A stretch of DNA of 64,000 bases from Christiangramia sabulilitoris. Lineage in GTDB: Bacteria; Bacteroidota; Bacteroidia; Flavobacteriales; Flavobacteriaceae. The notes beneath the pieces are model-generated. The model saw only the letters and a list, made by a program, of their open reading frames with translations. It ran no database searches and had not been told where the DNA came from. The DNA lies in NCBI RefSeq assembly GCF_007050985.1, contig NZ_VHSF01000001.1, positions 434,001 through 498,000 on the forward strand, written 5' to 3'. Position numbers and translations under genes: made by a program. This document shows positions 7,130 through 16,401 of the stretch, one piece after another; the first letter of the stretch is position 1; every line of letters begins with the position of its first letter.

Positions 7130-10100
7130 ATGATCCTTTTCTTCGGAAACCAAACTACCAAGATCTTTGCTGTGGAAACACACTCAGAACTTTCAGCTCA
7201 GGAAATATCAAAACTTAACTGGCTTTTTGGAAACACTTTACAAATACATAAATCTGCTCTGGCAGATTTTTTTGTTGGACCACGTGCCGCAATGATCACT
7301 CCCTGGAGTACCAATGCTGTAGAAATTACCCAGAATATGGGTATACACGGCCTGATTAGAATAGAGGAATTTCTAAGGGTTGATAAGAATTTCCATGATT
7401 TTGATCCTATGCTCTCACAGAAATATGACGGGCTTGATCAGGATATTTTTGATATTCATATTAATCCTGCGCCAATCATCGAAGTTGAAGATATCAATGC
7501 ATTCAACCAGCAGGAAGGACTATCTTTAAACCATGAAGAAGTTGCCTATCTTGAAGGATTAGCAAAAAAGGTGGGCAGGAAACTTACAGACTCGGAAGTC
7601 TTCGGGTTTTCCCAGGTTAATTCAGAACATTGTCGTCATAAAATTTTCAATGGTAAGTTTATTATTGATGGAGAAGAAAAAGAAGAATCCTTGTTCAAAC
7701 TTATTAGAAAAACTTCTGAAGAGAATCCCAATGAAATAGTATCGGCATATAAAGACAATGTGGCTTTTGTAAATGGTCCGAGAGTGGAACAATTTGCACC
7801 CAAAGCTCCAGATGTCCCTGAATATTACCAGGTGACAGATTTTGACTCTGTTATTTCACTTAAGGCAGAAACCCATAATTTCCCCACTACGGTAGAACCT
7901 TTTAACGGAGCTGCTACGGGAAGTGGTGGTGAAATTCGAGACCGCCTTGCCGGAGGTAAAGGATCACTCCCGCTTGCCGGAACTGCCGTATATATGACTT
8001 CATATTCCCGACTTAATAAAGATCGAAAGTGGGAAAATGGAATGAAAGAAAGGGATTGGCTTTACCAGACTCCCATGGATATTCTGATTAAAGCTTCTAA
8101 TGGAGCTTCAGATTTCGGCAACAAATTCGGTCAGCCTTTGATCTCAGGATCTGTTTTAACCTTTGAACACCAGGAACATGACCGGTCTTTAGGATATGAT
8201 AAAGTGATCATGCTTGCCGGTGGGATTGGTTACGGTAAAAAGGAACAGGCATTAAAAGATGTGCCAAATAAAGGCGATAAAATTGTGGTCCTGGGTGGTG
8301 AAAATTATCGAATTGGTATGGGCGGTGCTGCCGTTTCTTCAGCAGATACAGGTGCCTTTAGCAGTGGTATAGAATTAAATGCAATTCAGCGTTCAAATCC
8401 CGAAATGCAGAAGCGAGCGGCCAATGCCGTACGTGGTATGGTTGAAAGTGAAAAAAATCCTATCGTCTCCATTCATGATCATGGTGCCGGTGGACATTTA
8501 AATTGCCTGAGTGAACTGGTGGAAGAAAAAGGAGGTAAAATAGACCTCGATGCTTTACCGGTTGGAGACCCTACCCTTTCTGCAAAAGAAATCATAGGAA
8601 ATGAATCCCAGGAAAGAATGGGCCTTGTAATTGGTGAAGCAGAAATTGCGCAACTAAAACGGGTTGCAGATCGGGAAAGATCGCCTATGTATGAAGTTGG
8701 AGATGTTACCGGTGATTACAGGTTCACTTTTGAAGGTAAAAAATCTGGTGAAAAGCCCATGGATCTTGATTTATCTGATATGTTTGGAAGTTCTCCCAAA
8801 ACCATAATGACAGACAAATCGGTAAAAAGAAACTACGAAGAAGTAAGCTATCAAACTTCAAAGATCCACGAATACCTGGAACAGGTATTACAATTAGAAT
8901 CTGTAGCCTGCAAAGACTGGTTAACCAATAAGGTAGATCGTTGTGTTTCTGGTAGAGTAGCTAAACAACAAACTGCGGGGCCGCTACAATTACCCCTGAA
9001 TAACTGTGGTGTAATGGCTCTTGACTATAAAGGAAAAGAAGGCGTGGCGACCTCAATTGGTCACTCTCCCGTATCTGCACTTGTAGATCCCGTTGCCGGT
9101 TCGAAAAACTCTATCGCTGAGGCTTTATCAAATATCATTTGGGCTCCATTGGAAAAAGGTTTAAAATCAATCTCTCTTTCCGCCAACTGGATGTGGCCAT
9201 GTAATAATGAAGGTGAAGATGCGAGACTATATGAGGCTGTGGAAGGAATCTCAAAATTTGCCATTTCCTTAGGCATAAATGTTCCTACCGGGAAAGATTC
9301 CCTGTCTATGAAGCAGCGCTACAAGGACCGCGAAGTGATTTCCCCGGGTACTGTAATTATTTCTGCTGCCGGGCATTGTAATGATATCACCAAAGTAGTT
9401 GAACCCGTTCTTCAAAAGAACGGCGGGGACATATATTATATCAACCTGTCTCAGGATGAATTTAAACTTGGCGGTTCGTCTTTTGCTCAAATTCTAAATA
9501 AAGTAGGAAATGCAGTCCCAACCATAAAGGATGATAAAAAATTCGCAGCTGCTTTTAATACCGTTCAGAAACTTATAAAACAGAACCTGATCCTTGCCGG
9601 TCACGATATAGCTTCAGGTGGATTAATCACCAGTCTTTTAGAAATGTGCTTTGCCGATGTAAATCTTGGAGCTGAATTCGATCTTTCTAAAGTAGGCGAA
9701 AAGGATATCATAAAACTCCTTTTCAATGAGAACTGCGGAATTATTTTTCAGGCAAAAAATGATTTGATAGAAGATATTCTGAAGGAAGATAAAATTGAAT
9801 TTTTCAAGATCGGTAAAGTAACTGAAGGTTCAAGTTTAAGGATTAAAAATTTCGGTGCAGACCTCACTTTTAATATTCCGGAATTAAGAGATACCTGGTA
9901 CAAAACATCTTTCCTTCTGGATGAACACCAAAGCGGAATCGACAAGGCCACCGAGCGTTACCATAATTATAGAGAACAGCCACTTGAGTTCAGGTTCCCG
10001 GAGCATTTTACCGGCAAACTACCTGAAATAGATCCTTCAAAACCAAGAATAAAAGCTGCTATAATTCGGGAAAAAGGTTCAAATTCTGAAAGAGAGATGG

Positions 10101-10795
10101 CCCGGGCAATGTTCCTCGCCGGTTTCGACGTTAAGGATGTTCACATGACCGATCTGATTTCTGGCCGGGAAACTCTGGAAGATATACAGTTCATAGCTGC
10201 TGTGGGAGGATTCTCAAATTCAGATGTCCTGGGAAGTGCTAAAGGCTGGGCCGGAGCTTTTCTATATAATGCAAAAGCGAAAGAAGCCCTGGATAAATTC
10301 TTTGCTAGAAAAGACACGTTATCTTTAGGAGTGTGTAACGGTTGCCAGCTTTTTATTGAACTTGGTTTAATCAACCCGGAGCACAAACAGAAGCCAAAAA
10401 TGCTTCATAATGAATCTCATAAATTTGAATGCAATTTCACTTCAGTAGAAATTCAGGAAAATAATTCAGTGATGCTTTCAAGCCTGGCCGGTTCAAAACT
10501 TGGAATCTGGGCGGCCCATGGTGAAGGGAAATTCAGTTTTCCGTATGAGGAAGAAAAATATAATATCCCTGGCAAATACGGATATGAGGGCTACCCGGCA
10601 AATCCAAATGGTTCTCATTTTAATGCGGCAATGCTCACAGATGAAACCGGTCGACACCTGGTCATGATGCCTCACCTGGAACGATCAACCTTTCAGTGGA
10701 ATTGGGCCCATTATCCAAAAAACAGAAAAGATGAAGTTTCTCCATGGCTGGAAGGATTCGTCAATGCCAGGAAATGGCTGGAAGAAAAGATTTGA
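7130..10795 (+). CDS. purL: phosphoribosylformylglycinamidine synthase, single-chain form
   Basis: 1221 residues, the large PurL type found in enterobacteria and eukaryotes. It catalyses FGAR + Gln + ATP to FGAM in purine synthesis. The N-terminal and linker domains run to about residue 210 (SQVNSEHCRHKIF). Duplicated AIRS-like ATPase halves follow, with KAETHNFPTTVEPFNGAATGSGGEIRD near 243-270 and SIHDHGAGGHLNCLSELVEE near 445-464. The C-terminal class I glutaminase has nucleophile C1069 (GVCNGCQ) and partners H1182 and E1184 (MPHLERS). All key residues are present. Stand-alone transcription unit with its own -7 box and terminator. Confidence 0.97.
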   Translation: MILFFGNQTTKIFAVETHSELSAQEISKLNWLFGNTLQIHKSALADFFVGPRAAMITPWSTNAVEITQNMGIHGLIRIEEFLRVDKNFHDFDPMLSQKYDGLDQDIFDIHINPAPIIEVEDINAFNQQEGLSLNHEEVAYLEGLAKKVGRKLTDSEVFGFSQVNSEHCRHKIFNGKFIIDGEEKEESLFKLIRKTSEENPNEIVSAYKDNVAFVNGPRVEQFAPKAPDVPEYYQVTDFDSVISLKAETHNFPTTVEPFNGAATGSGGEIRDRLAGGKGSLPLAGTAVYMTSYSRLNKDRKWENGMKERDWLYQTPMDILIKASNGASDFGNKFGQPLISGSVLTFEHQEHDRSLGYDKVIMLAGGIGYGKKEQALKDVPNKGDKIVVLGGENYRIGMGGAAVSSADTGAFSSGIELNAIQRSNPEMQKRAANAVRGMVESEKNPIVSIHDHGAGGHLNCLSELVEEKGGKIDLDALPVGDPTLSAKEIIGNESQERMGLVIGEAEIAQLKRVADRERSPMYEVGDVTGDYRFTFEGKKSGEKPMDLDLSDMFGSSPKTIMTDKSVKRNYEEVSYQTSKIHEYLEQVLQLESVACKDWLTNKVDRCVSGRVAKQQTAGPLQLPLNNCGVMALDYKGKEGVATSIGHSPVSALVDPVAGSKNSIAEALSNIIWAPLEKGLKSISLSANWMWPCNNEGEDARLYEAVEGISKFAISLGINVPTGKDSLSMKQRYKDREVISPGTVIISAAGHCNDITKVVEPVLQKNGGDIYYINLSQDEFKLGGSSFAQILNKVGNAVPTIKDDKKFAAAFNTVQKLIKQNLILAGHDIASGGLITSLLEMCFADVNLGAEFDLSKVGEKDIIKLLFNENCGIIFQAKNDLIEDILKEDKIEFFKIGKVTEGSSLRIKNFGADLTFNIPELRDTWYKTSFLLDEHQSGIDKATERYHNYREQPLEFRFPEHFTGKLPEIDPSKPRIKAAIIREKGSNSEREMARAMFLAGFDVKDVHMTDLISGRETLEDIQFIAAVGGFSNSDVLGSAKGWAGAFLYNAKAKEALDKFFARKDTLSLGVCNGCQLFIELGLINPEHKQKPKMLHNESHKFECNFTSVEIQENNSVMLSSLAGSKLGIWAAHGEGKFSFPYEEEKYNIPGKYGYEGYPANPNGSHFNAAMLTDETGRHLVMMPHLERSTFQWNWAHYPKNRKDEVSPWLEGFVNARKWLEEKI

Positions 10796-10804
10796 TAAAA
10801 AGAG

Positions 10805-10832
10805 AAAGGAGCCAAATGGCTCCTTTTTTTTT
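10805..10832 (+). terminator. purL terminator
   Basis: AAAGGAGCCA / AA / TGGCTCCTTT stem followed by a long T-run, starting 9 bases after the purL stop codon. Confidence 0.9.
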
Positions 10833-11156
10833 GTCTTTAATTTCGGTTCTTATTTATACTCCCATAATCAGAACTGAACCGATTATAAAATTAAGTTTAT
10901 TCAAAATATCTTTTTTAAGATTTGACCTAATTCAAAAACTTACCTGGCTAATAATCAATAGTTTGATCGGCTTGAAAACAGTTTAACTTGAGCTGAGAAT
11001 TTTTATAAAAAATTATATTAATTCGAGGTTTATCTATCAAAAAAGAGGCGTTGATTTGTGAATATGTTAATTATTCTAAATTATTTTGTTGAATTTGATT
11101 TGAAACAGTAGTCAAAATTCCTATTTTGCAAGGCATATCAAAAACTATTCAACTTG
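10833..11156. other. 324-bp AT-rich intergenic region
   Basis: No credible gene. An 80-codon frame overlapping the purL 3' end runs through the terminator into this stretch but has no coding character. The region must carry the acyl-CoA synthetase promoter; TATTTTG at 11122-11128 resembles a -7 box with one base deleted. I see no repeat or RNA structure. Confidence 0.5.
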
Positions 11157-12938
11157 ATGAATGAAATAAAACGACTCTTTGACTTTCCTTATTATCAGTT
11201 AGAAAATTTCCCATTAGAACACTCACTAGGTACTAAATATGGTGATGAATGGCAAACTCTTTCAACTCAGCAATACATCGATCAGGCAAATGCCATTAGC
11301 CGTGGGCTTTTAAGATTAGGAGTGAAACCTAATGATAAGATCGCTGTCATTTCCACAAACAATAGAACCGAGTGGAATGTAATGGATATTGGTATCCTGC
11401 AATTAGGAGCGCAAAATGTACCAATCTACCCTACTATTTCTGAAGAGGATTACGCTTATGTATTAAATCACAGTGAATCAATTTACTGTTTTGTCTCAGA
11501 TGAAGAAGTTCTTGATAAAGTAAACCGTATAAAAGGTACAACCCAGTTAAAGGAGGTATACAGCTTTGACGAGATCGCCGGCTGTAAAAACTGGAAAGAA
11601 GTTTTAAAAAGCGGTGAGGATAAAAGTAATCAGGATGAAGTTGAAAAAATTAAGGACGCTGTAAAGCCAGATGATCTGGCTACCTTAATATATACTTCAG
11701 GAACTACCGGAAGACCTAAAGGCGTGATGCTAACACATAATAATATAGTTAGTGATGTGTTGGGTAGTGCTCCCCGAGTACCTTTTGAAAAAGGCACTTA
11801 TAAAGCGTTGAGCTTTCTACCTGTGTGTCATATATTCGAGAGAATGATTCTTTACCTATACCAGTATTATTCAGTGTCGATATATTTTGCTGAATCTATT
11901 GAAAAGATAAGTGACAACCTTAAAGAAGTACAACCACATGTAATTAGTGCTGTACCAAGATTGCTGGAAAAAGTATACGATAAAATTATCGCGAAAGGAA
12001 CAGCGCTGGATGGAATCAAGAAGAAATTATTCTTTTGGGCCGTTGAACTTGGTCTTGAATATGAACCATATGGTCAAAACGGATGGTGGTATGAAACCAA
12101 ACTTAATCTTGCCAGAAAACTTATTTTCTCTAAATGGAAAGAAGGTTTGGGCGGTAATATTGAATTGATCGTATCGGGAAGTGCAGCTCTGCAGCCTAGA
12201 TTGGCCAGAGTTTTCGCTGCGGCAGAAATTCCGGTAATGGAGGGATATGGATTAACTGAAACATCTCCTGTGATCTCGGTAAATGATGAACGCAATTACG
12301 GATTCAGGATAGGAACTGTTGGAAAAGTGCTGGACAATGTAGAAGTGAAAATAGCCGAAGATGGAGAGATCCTTGCCAAAGGACCTAATATTATGAAGGG
12401 TTATTATAAGGACGAAGCTAAGACCAGAGAAGTTCTTACAGATGATGGTTTCTTTCATACCGGAGATATTGGAGAGATCGATAAGGACGGTTTCCTGAAA
12501 ATAACAGACAGGAAAAAGGAAATGTTCAAAACTTCCGGAGGAAAATATGTAGCTCCTCAAATGATCGAGAATGTAATGAAACAATCACGATTCATTGAGC
12601 AGATCATGGTTGTTGGTGATGGTGAAAAAATGCCTTCAGCTTTGATCCAGCCAAATTTTGAATTTATTTCAGATTGGGCAAAAAGAAAGAACATCGATCT
12701 GGGCAAGGGAACTGAAAGGGAAATTGCCAATAATAAACTGGTTAAAGAACGAATTCAGGAAGAAATAGATTTCTATAACCAGAAATTCGGGAAATGGGAA
12801 AGGATCAAAACTTTTGAACTTACCCCTGAATCCTGGACGATAGATGATGGTCACCTTACTCCTACTATGAAATTAAAAAGAAGGATAATTAAGGAGAGAT
12901 ACAAAGATCTCTACGAAAAATTATACGGTAGATTTTAA
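11157..12938 (+). CDS. long-chain acyl-CoA synthetase (AMP-binding)
   Basis: 593 residues, FadD15/ACSL-like adenylate-forming enzyme that activates fatty acids to acyl-CoA with ATP. The P-loop-like motif YTSGTTGRPKG is at 179-189, followed by VMLTHNN. The core motif EGYGLTETSPV lies near 361-371 and the hinge and dipeptide FFHTGDIGEIDKDGFLKITDRKKE near 436-459. The C-terminal domain includes the catalytic Lys in the LTPTMKLKRR segment. A TTG directly precedes the ATG; ATG at 11157 is preferred. It precedes the beta-oxidation operon, for which it would supply substrate, but is separated from it by a terminator. Confidence 0.93.
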   Translation: MNEIKRLFDFPYYQLENFPLEHSLGTKYGDEWQTLSTQQYIDQANAISRGLLRLGVKPNDKIAVISTNNRTEWNVMDIGILQLGAQNVPIYPTISEEDYAYVLNHSESIYCFVSDEEVLDKVNRIKGTTQLKEVYSFDEIAGCKNWKEVLKSGEDKSNQDEVEKIKDAVKPDDLATLIYTSGTTGRPKGVMLTHNNIVSDVLGSAPRVPFEKGTYKALSFLPVCHIFERMILYLYQYYSVSIYFAESIEKISDNLKEVQPHVISAVPRLLEKVYDKIIAKGTALDGIKKKLFFWAVELGLEYEPYGQNGWWYETKLNLARKLIFSKWKEGLGGNIELIVSGSAALQPRLARVFAAAEIPVMEGYGLTETSPVISVNDERNYGFRIGTVGKVLDNVEVKIAEDGEILAKGPNIMKGYYKDEAKTREVLTDDGFFHTGDIGEIDKDGFLKITDRKKEMFKTSGGKYVAPQMIENVMKQSRFIEQIMVVGDGEKMPSALIQPNFEFISDWAKRKNIDLGKGTEREIANNKLVKERIQEEIDFYNQKFGKWERIKTFELTPESWTIDDGHLTPTMKLKRRIIKERYKDLYEKLYGRF

Positions 12939-12957
12939 ATCTACATTAAGAATATGA

Positions 12958-12993
12958 TAAAAAAAGCTCCTCCCACAAAGAGGAGTTTTTTTG
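12958..12993 (+). terminator. terminator after acyl-CoA synthetase gene
   Basis: An A-run and CTCCTC pair with GAGGAG and T7 around a CCACAAA loop, about 20 bases past the stop. Confidence 0.85.
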
Positions 12994-13047
12994 TTTTAAG
13001 AATTTTAAGGCCTATAATTCAGTAATTTAATATTTTATAACTAATTT

Positions 13048-13065
13048 TATTATGCATGCATAATA
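13048..13065. promoter_or_regulatory. perfect 18-bp palindrome, probable MarR operator
   Basis: TATTATGCATGCATAATA is identical to its reverse complement. It lies 36 bases upstream of the marR ATG and 8 bases upstream of the -7 box, covering the place where the -33 element should be. That is the classic position for a repressor site, and MarR dimers bind palindromes of this size. Autoregulation of the whole beta-oxidation operon is inferred. Confidence 0.75.
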
Positions 13066-13073
13066 TTTTTTCC

Positions 13074-13081
13074 TAACTTTG
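13074..13081 (+). promoter_or_regulatory. -7 promoter box TAACTTTG of the beta-oxidation operon
   Basis: Exact TAnnTTTG match 19 bases before the marR start. The overlapping palindrome occupies the -33 region and no TTTG is seen there, which fits a regulated promoter. Confidence 0.7.
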
Positions 13082-13100
13082 GAATCATTCAAAAAGCCAG

Positions 13101-13553
13101 ATGAAAGAAAAAACTATAGATTATGTTTTGCGTGCAACCTGGATGGCGGTCTCCAAGATGTATAATGAGGAAGCCGGAAAGGCTGGAAGCACTATGGCTA
13201 CGGGATTTGCACTTTTAAGCATAGATCCTGAGGAAGGCACCCCATCTACATCTTTAGGTCCAAAAATGGGTATGGAAGCTACCAGCCTATCAAGAATTCT
13301 TAAAACCATGGAAGAAAAAGGTTTGATCATAAGGAAAAAAAATCCGGATGATGGGCGAAGTGTTCTTATTCACCTAACCGATTTTGGTAAAGAAATGAGG
13401 GATTATTCCAAACGCGTGGTTCTAAGGTTTGATGAAGCAGTAAAAGAATCAGTTTCAGATAAAGATCTTAATACTTTTATAGATGTGGCAAATACCATCC
13501 TGGGACTTATAAGTGATAAGAAAATTTATACAGAAGAAATTAGTATCAGATAA
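13101..13553 (+). CDS. MarR-family transcriptional regulator of fatty-acid degradation
   Basis: 150 residues with a winged helix. The recognition region is GMEATSLSRILKTMEEKGLI (about 56-75) and the wing is RKKNPDDGRSVLIHLTDFGKE (about 77-97), both standard for MarR proteins. It is the first gene of the beta-oxidation operon, 18 bases before the fadN-like gene, and a perfect palindrome overlaps its promoter. By analogy with fatty-acid MarR/TetR regulators the likely ligand is an acyl-CoA that releases the repressor; the ligand is inference. Confidence 0.88.
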   Translation: MKEKTIDYVLRATWMAVSKMYNEEAGKAGSTMATGFALLSIDPEEGTPSTSLGPKMGMEATSLSRILKTMEEKGLIIRKKNPDDGRSVLIHLTDFGKEMRDYSKRVVLRFDEAVKESVSDKDLNTFIDVANTILGLISDKKIYTEEISIR

Positions 13554-13571
13554 AATAATAAAAACCAAAAA

Positions 13572-15977
13572 ATGAAAAGAAGGATTAATAAAATAGCAGT
13601 TGTCGGATCCGGAATTATGGGTAGCGGTATTGCCTGCCACTTTGCCAATATTGGCGTGGAAGTTCTACTTCTGGACATCGTTCCACGGGAACTAAATGAA
13701 AAGGAAAAGAAAAAAGGTTTAACCCTGGAAGATAAAGTGGTTCGTAACCGAATAGTTAATGATTCGCTTACGGCTTCGGTAAAATCTAAACCCTCTCCAA
13801 TTTACCATATGGATTTTGTGAACAGGATTTCTACCGGGAATCTTGAAGATGATATTCATAAGATCGCAGAGGTAGATTGGATCATTGAGGTGGTTGTTGA
13901 ACGTCTTGATATTAAAAAGCAGGTTTTTGAAAACATTGAGAAGCACAGAAAACCGGGAACTTTAATTACTTCGAATACTTCTGGTATCCCTATTAATTTT
14001 ATGACCGAAGGCAGAAGTGAAGATTTTAAAAAGCATTTCTGCGGAACTCACTTTTTTAACCCTCCAAGATATTTAAGATTATTTGAAATTATCCCTGGTA
14101 AAGAGACTTCTCCTGAAGTTCTTGAATTCCTTGAGATGTATGGTGAAAAATTCCTTGGAAAGAAAGCAGTTCTTGCTAAGGATACCCCAGCATTTATTGG
14201 AAACCGAATAGGTATTTTTTCAATCATGAGTCTGTTCCATACAGTAAAGGATATGGGCATGACTATAGAAGAGGTAGATAAACTCACCGGTCCGGTAATA
14301 GGACGCCAGAAGTCAGCTACGTTTAGAACTGTAGATGTAGTTGGCCTGGATACCCTGGTACATGTTGCAAACGGGATTTATGAAAATGTTCCAGATGATG
14401 AGCAGCACGACCTTTTCCAGTTACCAGATTTCATCAATACCATGATGGAAAATAAATGGCTAGGTAGTAAGACTGGCCAGGGATTTTATAAGAAAATTAA
14501 AAATGACGACGGTTCCAGCGAGATCAAATCTCTTGATCTTGATACTATGGATTACCGTGATAGAAAAAGTGCTTCTTTCGCAACACTGGAGATGACCAAG
14601 ACCATCGATAATGTTGCCGATCGTTTTGAGGTACTGGTTAAAGGAAAAGATAAAGCCGGAGACTTCTATAGAAAGAGTTTTTCAGCACTTTTCGCCTATG
14701 TATCTAACAGAATTCCGGAAATTTCTGATGAGCTTTATAAGATAGATGATGCCATGAAAGCCGGATTCGGTTGGGAACATGGTCCATTCCAGATCTGGGA
14801 TGCGATTGGTGTAGAAAAAGGTATCGAAATGATGAAGGCTGAAGGTTATGAACCTGCTGCCTGGGTTAACGAGATGTTGGAGAGCGGAAGCAAAAGTTTC
14901 TATACCGTAAAAGAAGGTAATACCTATTATTATAGTATAGACGAAAAGAAACAAACTAAAGTTCCGGGACAGGATGCATTTATCATACTGGATAACATCA
15001 GGGAATCTAATGAAGTATTTAAGAATAGCGGCGTAGTTGTCGAAGACCTTGGGGACGGAATCCTGAATGTGGAGTTCAGAAGTAAAATGAATTCCATAGG
15101 CGGTGATGTTCTTGACGGCCTTAACAAAGCGATAGATATCGCTGAAAATGAATACCAGGGACTGGTTGTAGCCAATGACGGGAAGAATTTCTCTGTTGGA
15201 GCTAATATCGGGATGATCTTTATGATGGCTGTTGAGCAGGAATATGAAGAGCTTAACATGGCGATTAAATATTTCCAGGATACCATGATGAGAATGCGTT
15301 ATTCCTCCATTCCAACAGTTTCTGCCCCACACGCCATGACTCTTGGTGGTGGATGCGAGCTTTCACTGCATGCCGATAAGGTTGTAGCCGCAGCTGAAAC
15401 CTATATTGGTTTGGTTGAATTTGGTGTTGGTGTGATCCCTGGTGGTGGTGGAACTAAGGAAATGACCCTTAGAGCAGCCGATACATTCCAGAAAGATGAT
15501 GTACAGCTAAACCGTTTAAGAGAGAACTTCCTGACCATAGGTATGGCCAAGGTTTCAACTTCAGCTTATGAAGCGTATGACCTGGGACTTCTTCAGAAAG
15601 GAAAAGATATAGTGGTAGTGAATCCAGACAGGCAGTTGGCGATCGCTAAAAAGCAGGCATTATTAATGGCTGAAAATGGATATACCAAACCAATCGCCCG
15701 TAAGGACGTTAAAGTCCTTGGAAAACAGGCATTGGGTGCATTCCTCGTGGGCACAGACCAAATGGCTGCAGGAAAGTATATAAGCGAACATGACAAAAAG
15801 ATTGCCAACAAACTGGCTTATGTTATGGCCGGTGGAGACCTTTCAGCAAACCAGATGGTTAGTGAACAGTATTTGTTAGACCTGGAAAGAGAAGCCTTCC
15901 TGTCCCTTACCGGAGAGAGAAAGACTCTGGAAAGACTTCAGCACATGCTTAAAAAAGGAAAACCGCTACGTAATTAG
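13572..15977 (+). CDS. 3-hydroxyacyl-CoA dehydrogenase / enoyl-CoA hydratase fusion (FadN type)
   Basis: 801 residues. It combines two steps of beta-oxidation: hydration of trans-2-enoyl-CoA and NAD-dependent oxidation of L-3-hydroxyacyl-CoA. The dehydrogenase comes first, with Rossmann motif VVGSGIMGSGI (10-20), NTSGIPI and HFFNPPRY in the substrate region, and a duplicated HAD C-terminal domain to about 430. The crotonase domain follows at about 500-700, with GGGCELSLHAD and GVIPGGGGTKEM forming the oxyanion hole and active site. This dehydrogenase-then-hydratase order matches Bacillus FadN and is opposite to E. coli FadB. Confidence 0.93.
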   Translation: MKRRINKIAVVGSGIMGSGIACHFANIGVEVLLLDIVPRELNEKEKKKGLTLEDKVVRNRIVNDSLTASVKSKPSPIYHMDFVNRISTGNLEDDIHKIAEVDWIIEVVVERLDIKKQVFENIEKHRKPGTLITSNTSGIPINFMTEGRSEDFKKHFCGTHFFNPPRYLRLFEIIPGKETSPEVLEFLEMYGEKFLGKKAVLAKDTPAFIGNRIGIFSIMSLFHTVKDMGMTIEEVDKLTGPVIGRQKSATFRTVDVVGLDTLVHVANGIYENVPDDEQHDLFQLPDFINTMMENKWLGSKTGQGFYKKIKNDDGSSEIKSLDLDTMDYRDRKSASFATLEMTKTIDNVADRFEVLVKGKDKAGDFYRKSFSALFAYVSNRIPEISDELYKIDDAMKAGFGWEHGPFQIWDAIGVEKGIEMMKAEGYEPAAWVNEMLESGSKSFYTVKEGNTYYYSIDEKKQTKVPGQDAFIILDNIRESNEVFKNSGVVVEDLGDGILNVEFRSKMNSIGGDVLDGLNKAIDIAENEYQGLVVANDGKNFSVGANIGMIFMMAVEQEYEELNMAIKYFQDTMMRMRYSSIPTVSAPHAMTLGGGCELSLHADKVVAAAETYIGLVEFGVGVIPGGGGTKEMTLRAADTFQKDDVQLNRLRENFLTIGMAKVSTSAYEAYDLGLLQKGKDIVVVNPDRQLAIAKKQALLMAENGYTKPIARKDVKVLGKQALGAFLVGTDQMAAGKYISEHDKKIANKLAYVMAGGDLSANQMVSEQYLLDLEREAFLSLTGERKTLERLQHMLKKGKPLRN

Positions 15978-15980
15978 TAG

Positions 15981-16383
15981 TTAGTATTGAGTAAAGAGTA
16001 ATAAGAAATGTACAAATTGGAAGATTTAAAAGTTTGGACAAAAGCAATGAAAGTTGCTAAAGATATTTATGTTCTGAGTTCAGCTTTTCCTTCTGCAGAA
16101 AAATTTGGCTTAACCAGTCAAATCCGTAGAAGTGCAATTTCTATTGCCTCAAATATTGCAGAAGGTGCCGGAAGAAACACCAAAGGAGAATTTAGAAATT
16201 TTCTAAGTATAGCCAGTGATTCTTCTTATGAACTTTTTACTCAATTAACCTTAGCTTATAATTTAAATCTTACTTCTGAGAATCTGGTACAGCCAATTCT
16301 GGAAGAAGTAGTTGAGATACAAAAAATGAATTACTCTTTAATAAAAACTTTAGTCTAATGTGTATCTCAATACTCATTACTAA
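15981..16383. repeat. four-helix-bundle gene unit with imperfect terminal inverted repeats of heptamer type
   Basis: Left arm 15981-15993 is TTAGTATTGAGTA. The right arm 16371-16383 reads, on the minus strand, TTAGTAATGAGTA; 12 of 13 bases match. Both arms belong to longer stretches with a 7-base period (TTAGTAT-TGAGTAA-AGAGTAA on the left; TTAGAAT-TTAGTAA-TGAGTAT on the right, minus strand). The enclosed 403 bp hold one gene. This looks like a discrete insertion unit within the operon; no target-site duplication was proven. Confidence 0.5.
16008..16358 (+). CDS. four-helix bundle protein (23S rRNA intervening-sequence / S23 family)
   Basis: 116 residues, all helical. It shows the family signature: LEDLKVWTKAMKVAKDIY at the start, LTSQIRRSAISIASNIAEGAGR in the centre (about 37-58) and FRNFLSIASDSSYELFTQL after it. 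The family includes proteins encoded in 23S rRNA intervening sequences and is related in fold to Avd of diversity-generating retroelements; no reverse transcriptase, template repeat or rRNA is near. It has no link to fatty-acid metabolism yet sits between fadN-like and thiolase genes, bounded by inverted heptamer arms, so it is probably an insertion. Confidence 0.88.
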   Translation: MYKLEDLKVWTKAMKVAKDIYVLSSAFPSAEKFGLTSQIRRSAISIASNIAEGAGRNTKGEFRNFLSIASDSSYELFTQLTLAYNLNLTSENLVQPILEEVVEIQKMNYSLIKTLV

Positions 16384-16401
16384 ATTCTAAATACTAGAAA
16401 A

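Noticed and set aside
10744-10986. 80-codon plus-strand frame crossing the purL stop and terminator
   Set aside because: It overlaps the conserved purL C-terminus out of frame, and the remainder is low-complexity AT-rich translation through a terminator.
14682-15332. 216-codon minus-strand open frame
   Set aside because: It lies entirely inside the fadN-like gene, lacks any recognisable domain, and the plus-strand protein is unambiguous.
15981-16383. Diversity-generating retroelement
   Set aside because: The S23-family protein resembles Avd in fold, but there is no reverse transcriptase, template repeat or variable target gene in the window.
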